From positions 50,677,366 through 50,741,365 of the forward strand of contig CM019717.1 in NCBI GenBank assembly GCA_009760885.1: DNA of 64,000 nucleotides. Direction: 5' to 3'. A program made the position numbers and the translations under genes. Origin of the DNA: Achatina immaculata. Lineage: Eukaryota; Mollusca; Gastropoda; Stylommatophora; Achatinidae. The notes below the pieces were generated by a model. The model was not told the DNA's origin. It searched no databases and saw nothing but the letters and a program-made list of their open reading frames with translations. Shown piece by piece: positions 59,276 to 64,000 of this stretch. Within the stretch, counting starts at the first letter, position 1. Every line of letters begins with the position of its first letter.

Positions 59276-59654
59276 TGTACATCTGGGCATGCAGAAACTG
59301 TGGGCCAAGTGGGTGCCGAAATGTCTGAATGTTTAAATGCCACCTTGAAACGAAATAAAATGAGCACATCCAGGTTGATTTTGCTGAATTTTGAGCAATC
59401 CAGTGACACTTTTTAATTATTATTATAGTGGTTACACCACTATGATCTTGGCACCAAGCAACAGTGGTGGCACTGTGGTTCTCTGCGACCGAAAGAAACA
59501 AGTCAGCAGGAAAGATCATGGTCACTTTTTTTTTGGCGGATAAAGAAGGTATTTTAATGACAATCTTCCGAAGACTATCTTCAGTCCCAGCAATGGGTTT
59601 TTTTCCGGTATACACACACGCACGCATGCACGCACACACACACACACACACAAA

Positions 59655-59845
59655 AAAAAGGCCCCGGGGTTCACCCAGCCTCTAAAAATGGGTACCAGTA
59701 GAAATCTGGGAAGGTAAAGCAGCCAGGCTTGATACTGACCATATCACATTTTCATGTGTCGAAGGTCATGGGAAATACGGGCCTAACACCGTTTTCCCCA
59801 TATATGCCTTAATGGCATGGAAACGGGAATTTTACCTTGTTTACT
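59655..59845 (+). mobile_element. SINE family 4, body and 3' end, inverted to the first
   Basis: GGTTCACCCAGCCTCTAAAA, ATGGGTACCAGTAGAAATCT, CTGACCATATCACATTTTCA and CCTTAATGGCATGGAAACGG, ending GGGAATTTTACC. The tRNA-like head is missing and replaced by a CA repeat (59617-59651). Confidence 0.75.
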
Positions 59846-60278
59846 TTTTATCTTCCAAAGGGCCAAACAATTAATGTAGTCTAACCTGCTGTGCCGATTA
59901 AATGACGAAATGAAAGAAAAACGGTGAGGGAAAGGTGTTCTCTTTTCTACAGGACAGTGCGCCTGCTCACAAGATGAAAAGTTTAGAAAACTTTGGGGTA
60001 TCCACCCTACTCGACAGATCTTCCTCCATCTATTTCCTGTTTTCCAACGTTAAAAACTGCGTGAAAGGGAGGAAATTTTGAGATAATTCGGAGGTGATAG
60101 CAGCAACAAAAAAAAGTCAGGGACCAGATACCATCATCTGTGTTAAAGAAGCTTGAGAAACCATGTACCAAGTGTGCTGAATTTCGGGGGCGGACATGTG
60201 GAACATCATGCACGTTTCATGGCTCTACGTCACTCCCTTCTTGATCGGACAGATAACTTTCCAGTACCCTCTAGTGGA

Positions 60279-60428
60279 GCAAGTGACGCAATTCACATAT
60301 TTGTGACACATAATAACAGACTACTGCAGCAAGTGACGCAATTCACATATTTGTGACACATAATAACAGACTACTGCAGCAAGTGACACAATTCACATAT
60401 TTGTGACACATAATAACAGACTAAAAAT
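60279..60428. repeat. 50-bp tandem repeat, 3 units, at the LINE C5 start
   Basis: Units beginning GCAAGTGACRCAATTCACAT start at 60279, 60329 and 60379, differing at a single base. The last runs straight into LINE C5 at 60421-60428. Confidence 0.95.
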
Positions 60429-61330
60429 GGGATTTCCAACACATTTGATACAATTAACATCACTGCTGTATTTAGACCAACAAGCAGCAGTAAGAATAAA
60501 TGGTGAAACAACAACTTGGTTTGACATAAAACAAGGGGTCCGTCAGGGGTGCATATTGTCACCCTACTTATTTAACTTGTATACTGAAAATATAATGAGG
60601 AATGTTAGAGAAGATGTAGACAAAGAATATTACGATGCCATAACAGTTGGAGGTTATGAAATACCAGAGATCAGATATGCTGATGACACAGTATTGCTGT
60701 CCACAACACAAGAAGGAATGGAAAAACTAATTATGTCAGTCCGCAAGAACAGCGAAGAGCAGAACCTCTATCTTAATGCAAAGAAAACTAAAGTGATGAC
60801 AACTGACAAAACAGACAAGGCAACTGAAATATGTATCAGTGGGGAAAAACTGGAAGAAGTGGAGAGTTTTGAATATCTTGGATCACTACTAACTAATAAT
60901 GGAGATACAATGCGGGAAATTAAAAGGAGGACATCTATTGCTCTTCAGAAAGTAAAACAAATAAAGAATCTGTGGAGAGGAGCAGACAGAACCACAAAAA
61001 TAAGATTTTAAGGGCATGCATCTTTCCCATCGCAACATATGCCTGTGAGACCTGGACACTTAACAAAACAGCTGAGAAGCACATAAATGCCTTTGAATGT
61101 AAATGCTATAGAAGAGTTCTCCAAATATCGTGGACACAAAAAAGAACAAATATATCTATACTACAAGAGCTTAATATTGAAGAAGGCTGGCTAGTAAAGA
61201 GGATTAAAGAGAGAAAACTTAAATATTTTGGCCACATTAAACGTCATGATACTTTAGAGAGGACCGTATTGGAAGGATACATGGTGGGAAAAAGAAAAAG
61301 AGGAAGACCGAAACGAAGATGTCTGGGTTT
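60421..61330 (+). mobile_element. LINE family C copy C5, best-preserved RT of this family
   Basis: ORF 60403-61011 (202 aa): MGFPTHLIQLTSLLYLDQQA, WFDIKQGVRQGCILSPYLFN, EIRYADDTVLLSTTQEG (catalytic YADD intact), AKKTKVMTTDK and FEYLGSLLTNNGDTM. It stops at 61009; a frameshift leads to ORF 60972-61364 with CETWTLNKTAEKHINAFECK, RKLKYFGHIKRHDTLERTVL and KRKRGRPKRRC. The 3' end is cut at about 61330, so no ATGA tail is present. Confidence 0.93.
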
Positions 61331-62189
61331 GAGAAGTTTGGCGGCCTACACCACAAAATATTAGTACCGTGTACGTCCGCGTCGACTGAAACTTGTTCAG
61401 GAACGCTGTGCAAAGAAAACTGTCTTGCTTTAAGCGCAAACGCAAAACTAGTGTAAGGCTGCCCACTGCATCGCGTGTGTGTGTGTGTTGTGTTGTGTTA
61501 TAATAACAGTATTATGTTCTACACTGGAGGATTCTCGCCTTGCATTTAAACTAGAGCCTGTCACCACATTAAGTAAAATTAAGGTTGTTTCAAATACAAC
61601 CTTAACTAATCTGAGATAATTTTAAGATGCAAATTACATTCAGGCATGGCGAGCCTCGTGGAAACCAAGGCATCACAGGGCCACGCTTTCAAAAGAGTTC
61701 CGCCATAGTCACACGGCACATACATTTGAAAAAAAAAAAGCATTGTTTCGATGATCTCTCTATATATCTATACTGAATATTAAAATTTCGTATGATGTTT
61801 ATGTCCTTTTATTATGAACTAAGTATTTTATTTTATTTTATTTTTGTTAAGTTTGCCTTGCATTTAGTCAAAGCAAAAGAACATATCCATGTAGTGTCCT
61901 CTGCTTTCTTTGACGTTGTTACAAATGACATTGTCGCTATAACAGAACCACTATATGATGACATGATAAAATGCCACCTCGATATGCTTCGACGATCACA
62001 ATTCGCTGTTATACACATTAATTGTGTTTCTAATCAGATTCTTCCTCCACATCGTTTACTTAGCTTGTCATTAGCTCTGGGTTTCCACCAATCATTTTTT
62101 TCATCTTCGATTTTCCACAGATTGACAGGCTGATTGTCTCATGTCATAATTTAAAAAAATATTTTTAGCCTTCTTTTAATAGCCTGTGA
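61331..62189. other. Unassigned flank with an unrecognised ORF
   Basis: ORF 61792-62133 (113 aa, plus) contains KEHIHVVSSAFFDVVTNDIV, AITEPLYDDMIKCHLDML and SQFAVIHINCVSNQ. It looks protein-like for about 80 residues but matches no family I know. The rest holds short GT and A runs. Confidence 0.35.
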
Positions 62190-63112
62190 TGTTCTACAAA
62201 CAAGGATGTATACTGTCTCCTTTACTTTTTGGGATTACAATAGACTTCATAATGAAAAAATGCTGCACAGGTAACACAGGTATTGACTGGGTACAGGGGA
62301 CCCAACCAGAAGATCTTGATTTTGCTGATGACATAACTCTTATCAGTAACAATGTGAATTCCATGCAAGAAAAAACAGATAGCCTGTCTTCACTGGCTAG
62401 CAAAATAGGACTTGAAATTAACAAGGACAAAACAAAAATAATGAAAATTCCCCTTAATCAAAATGGAAAAATACACATAGAAGGGACAGATATTGAAGAA
62501 GTCAATCAATTTGCATACCTTGGCAGCTACATAGACCAGGATGGTGACACTAGAAAGGAAGTTAGGATCAGAATTGCAAAAGCAGCATCAATATTCAAGA
62601 ATCTTGAGAATATATGGAATTCAAAAGTTATAAGCACAAAAACCAAGTTAAGACTAATCAATTCAAATGTAATATCCACCCTCATTTATGCATGTGAAAG
62701 CTGGAAAACAACTAAAGAAATAGACAAGAAATTAGACTCTTGAAAACAAATGCCTAAGGAAAATACTCGGCATCAAGTGGAACGAATTCAAGAACAATGC
62801 AGAGATAAGACAGATGACTGAACAACAACCAGTCTCATGGGTGATCAGGAAAAGGAGATGGACATATGCTGGTCACCTGATAAGAAGAAATGATCAGAGA
62901 ATCCCAAAACAAGCTATCAAGTGGAAAACAACAGGCCAAAGAAAAAGAGGCAGACCGCGTGAAACTCTGAAGAGGACACTGTTAAGAGAGGCCAAATTAA
63001 CAGGCATAAAATCCCTTGATGAGGTTCAAAGACTCGCCGAAGACAGGAAAAATTGGCGAACTACTTTGCGAGCCCTCTGTGATGTTTAACGGCACGGGAA
63101 GGATATAAGATA
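62190..63112 (+). mobile_element. LINE family B copy B7, best-preserved B copy
   Basis: 5'-truncated just before the QGC motif. ORF 62186-62743 (185 aa) has KQGCILSPLLFGITIDFIMK, PEDLDFADDITLISNNVNSM, SKIGLEINKDKTKIMKIP and FAYLGSYIDQDGDTRKEV. A small deletion after EIDKKLDS changes frame. ORF 62814-63089 carries MTEQQPVSWVIRKRRWTYAG, KQAIKWKTTGQRKRGRPRET and the ALCDV end. Only about 20 nt (CGGCACGGGAAGGATATAAG) follow the stop. FADD is intact. Confidence 0.94.
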
Positions 63113-63691
63113 AGATGTTCTACAACCTCTCCAAGAACAACATTCTTTATTTGTGTATGGTTGCATGTAGTACATTGCAGCTTTCTTGAAAAACAGTGGC
63201 TGTTGCTAGTCAATTTTATGCCACTTTATCCGATGTCCAAGTTTCACGTGAGGAAAGTAATTTTTGTTCTTTATCAACGAGTTTCTTTTCTTTTTTTTTT
63301 TTTTCAATTCACTGCATACTGAACCAAAACAAAACAAAAAAGTCACGACACACCTTTAAGGGGTAGGAGGGAAATTTTTTCATTTAAAACTGAAATCAAA
63401 TCGCTTCTTGTCGGCCCCCCCCCCCCAAAAAAAAAAACGCCTTGGCATACTTGCTAATCTGGTTAACAGTTTCTATCCCATATGCTGCAACAATCGTTCC
63501 TCGCCTTCCTGTTTTTTTCAAGTTGTGTTCCCCTTTTTTTGGCCGCTGACCGCCTTTCGGGCGGAGAACACCTGTAGACACCTGGCTAAAAATAAAGTTA
63601 TGAATATATTTTTTGTTTCCCTAAGGCTCAACATCAGATCCATTTCCCGGCCCACAGGCTCCCCAGTATCCGCCCTTGGACCTGCCGGGGG
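63113..63691. other. Flanking sequence, nothing recognised
   Basis: Low-complexity T, C and A runs near 63290 and 63415; no feature supported. Confidence 0.35.
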
Positions 63692-64000
63692 TTTCTCACG
63701 ATAATAACCACTGTGCTACAGCAGCACTCTCTTCCTCACTATACAAGACATCCACCCCCTTTCTCACGATAATAACCACTGTGCCACAGCAGCACTCTTC
63801 CTCACTATACAAGACATCCCCCCTTTCTCACGATAATAACCACTGTGCCACAGCAGCACTCTTCCTCACTATACAAGACATCCCCCTTTTCTCACGATAA
63901 TAACCACTGTGCCACAGCAGCACTCTTCCTCACTATACAAGACATCCCCCCTTTCTCACGATAATAACCACTGTGCCACAGCAGCACTCTCTTCCTCACT
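63692..64000. repeat. 64-bp minisatellite running off the right edge
   Basis: Units begin TTTCTCACGATAATAACCAC at 63692, 63760, 63824, 63888 and 63952 (68, 64, 64 and 64 nt apart). Differences are single bases and a CT/CTCT length change. Array length is unknown because the window ends inside it. Confidence 0.97.

Larger units (their letters stand above)
58511..60273 (+). mobile_element. Mariner-like element 4, broken by two SINEs
   Basis: Ends: left TA(C) G-run AGGTGCTGAAAAGTTGTC; right (reverse complement) TAGAGGGTACTGGAAAGTTATC. Transposase pieces in order: HTH with CPSYSTGKKLCANFQCGYFE and SGRHSTMSSPETINHVHEVI (58700-58916), MQKLWAKWVPKC (59290 on), HHYDLGTKQQW-like (59438 on) with the GDETW block lost, then SFLQDSAPAHKMKSLENFG (59940 on, second Asp) and a degraded third-Asp region to KNCVKGRKF. 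Two SINEs occupy 58992-59275 and about 59655-59845. Long dead. Confidence 0.82.

Overview
The window is animal nuclear DNA: AT-rich, with spliced exons at canonical GT/AG sites, long introns, and a very high load of LINEs, SINEs, Penelope-like elements and cut-and-paste transposons. There is no bacterial gene organisation. The mix (several RTE-like LINE families, mariner, Tc1, hAT, piggyBac, tRNA-derived SINEs, a GIY-YIG Penelope-like element) suits an invertebrate with a large genome, for example a mollusc or chelicerate. The exact taxon is inference.

One host gene runs the length of the window on the minus strand: a K+-dependent Na+/Ca2+ exchanger (NCKX, SLC24 family). Six coding exons were rebuilt by joining splice sites in phase: exon 1 at 56737..56944 (start Met and signal peptide), exon 2 at 35876..36073, exon 3 at 20559..20659 (alpha-1 repeat with GSSAPE), exon 4 at 11127..11213, exon 5 at 2160..2260 and exon 6 at about 253..435. 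Phases are 1, 1, 0, 0 and 2. Together they give about 292 residues, the N-terminal half of the exchanger. The cytoplasmic loop and alpha-2 repeat must lie beyond the left edge.

Almost everything else is intronic and repetitive. I call the LINE families A (tail AGAG), B (ends ...GGAAGGATRTAAG), C (tail ATGA), D (tail ATG/TGA), E (tail ATG), G and H. They share an APE endonuclease, a reverse transcriptase and a C-terminal region with a GH(V/A)xR...RGRP motif. Their 3' UTRs are extremely short. Families A to E are nested in one another and carry target-site duplications (TSDs), so relative ages can be read. DNA elements include five mariner/Tc relatives with identifiable ends, one Tc1-like element, a 3.5 kb hAT element holding four other insertions, a piggyBac-type MITE, a fold-back MITE and two hAT-type MITEs.

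Layout: 0-11 kb holds exons 6, 5 and 4 with LINE G/A/E and a mariner. 11-20.6 kb holds a 30-bp minisatellite, a mariner, a Penelope-like element and a self-nested LINE D that forms a 1.2 kb inverted repeat beside exon 3. 20.7-36 kb holds a 34-bp minisatellite, nested LINE E/A/B and a LINE B/mariner/LINE A nest, up to exon 2. 36-56.7 kb is intron 1, with the hAT nest, inverted SINEs, LINE C/B/Tc1 and the longest LINE D. 56.7-64 kb has exon 1, the putative promoter side, a SINE-broken mariner, LINE C and B copies and a minisatellite running off the right edge. I found no defence system, operon or virus. The interest lies in the nesting structures and in a few unrecognised ORFs.
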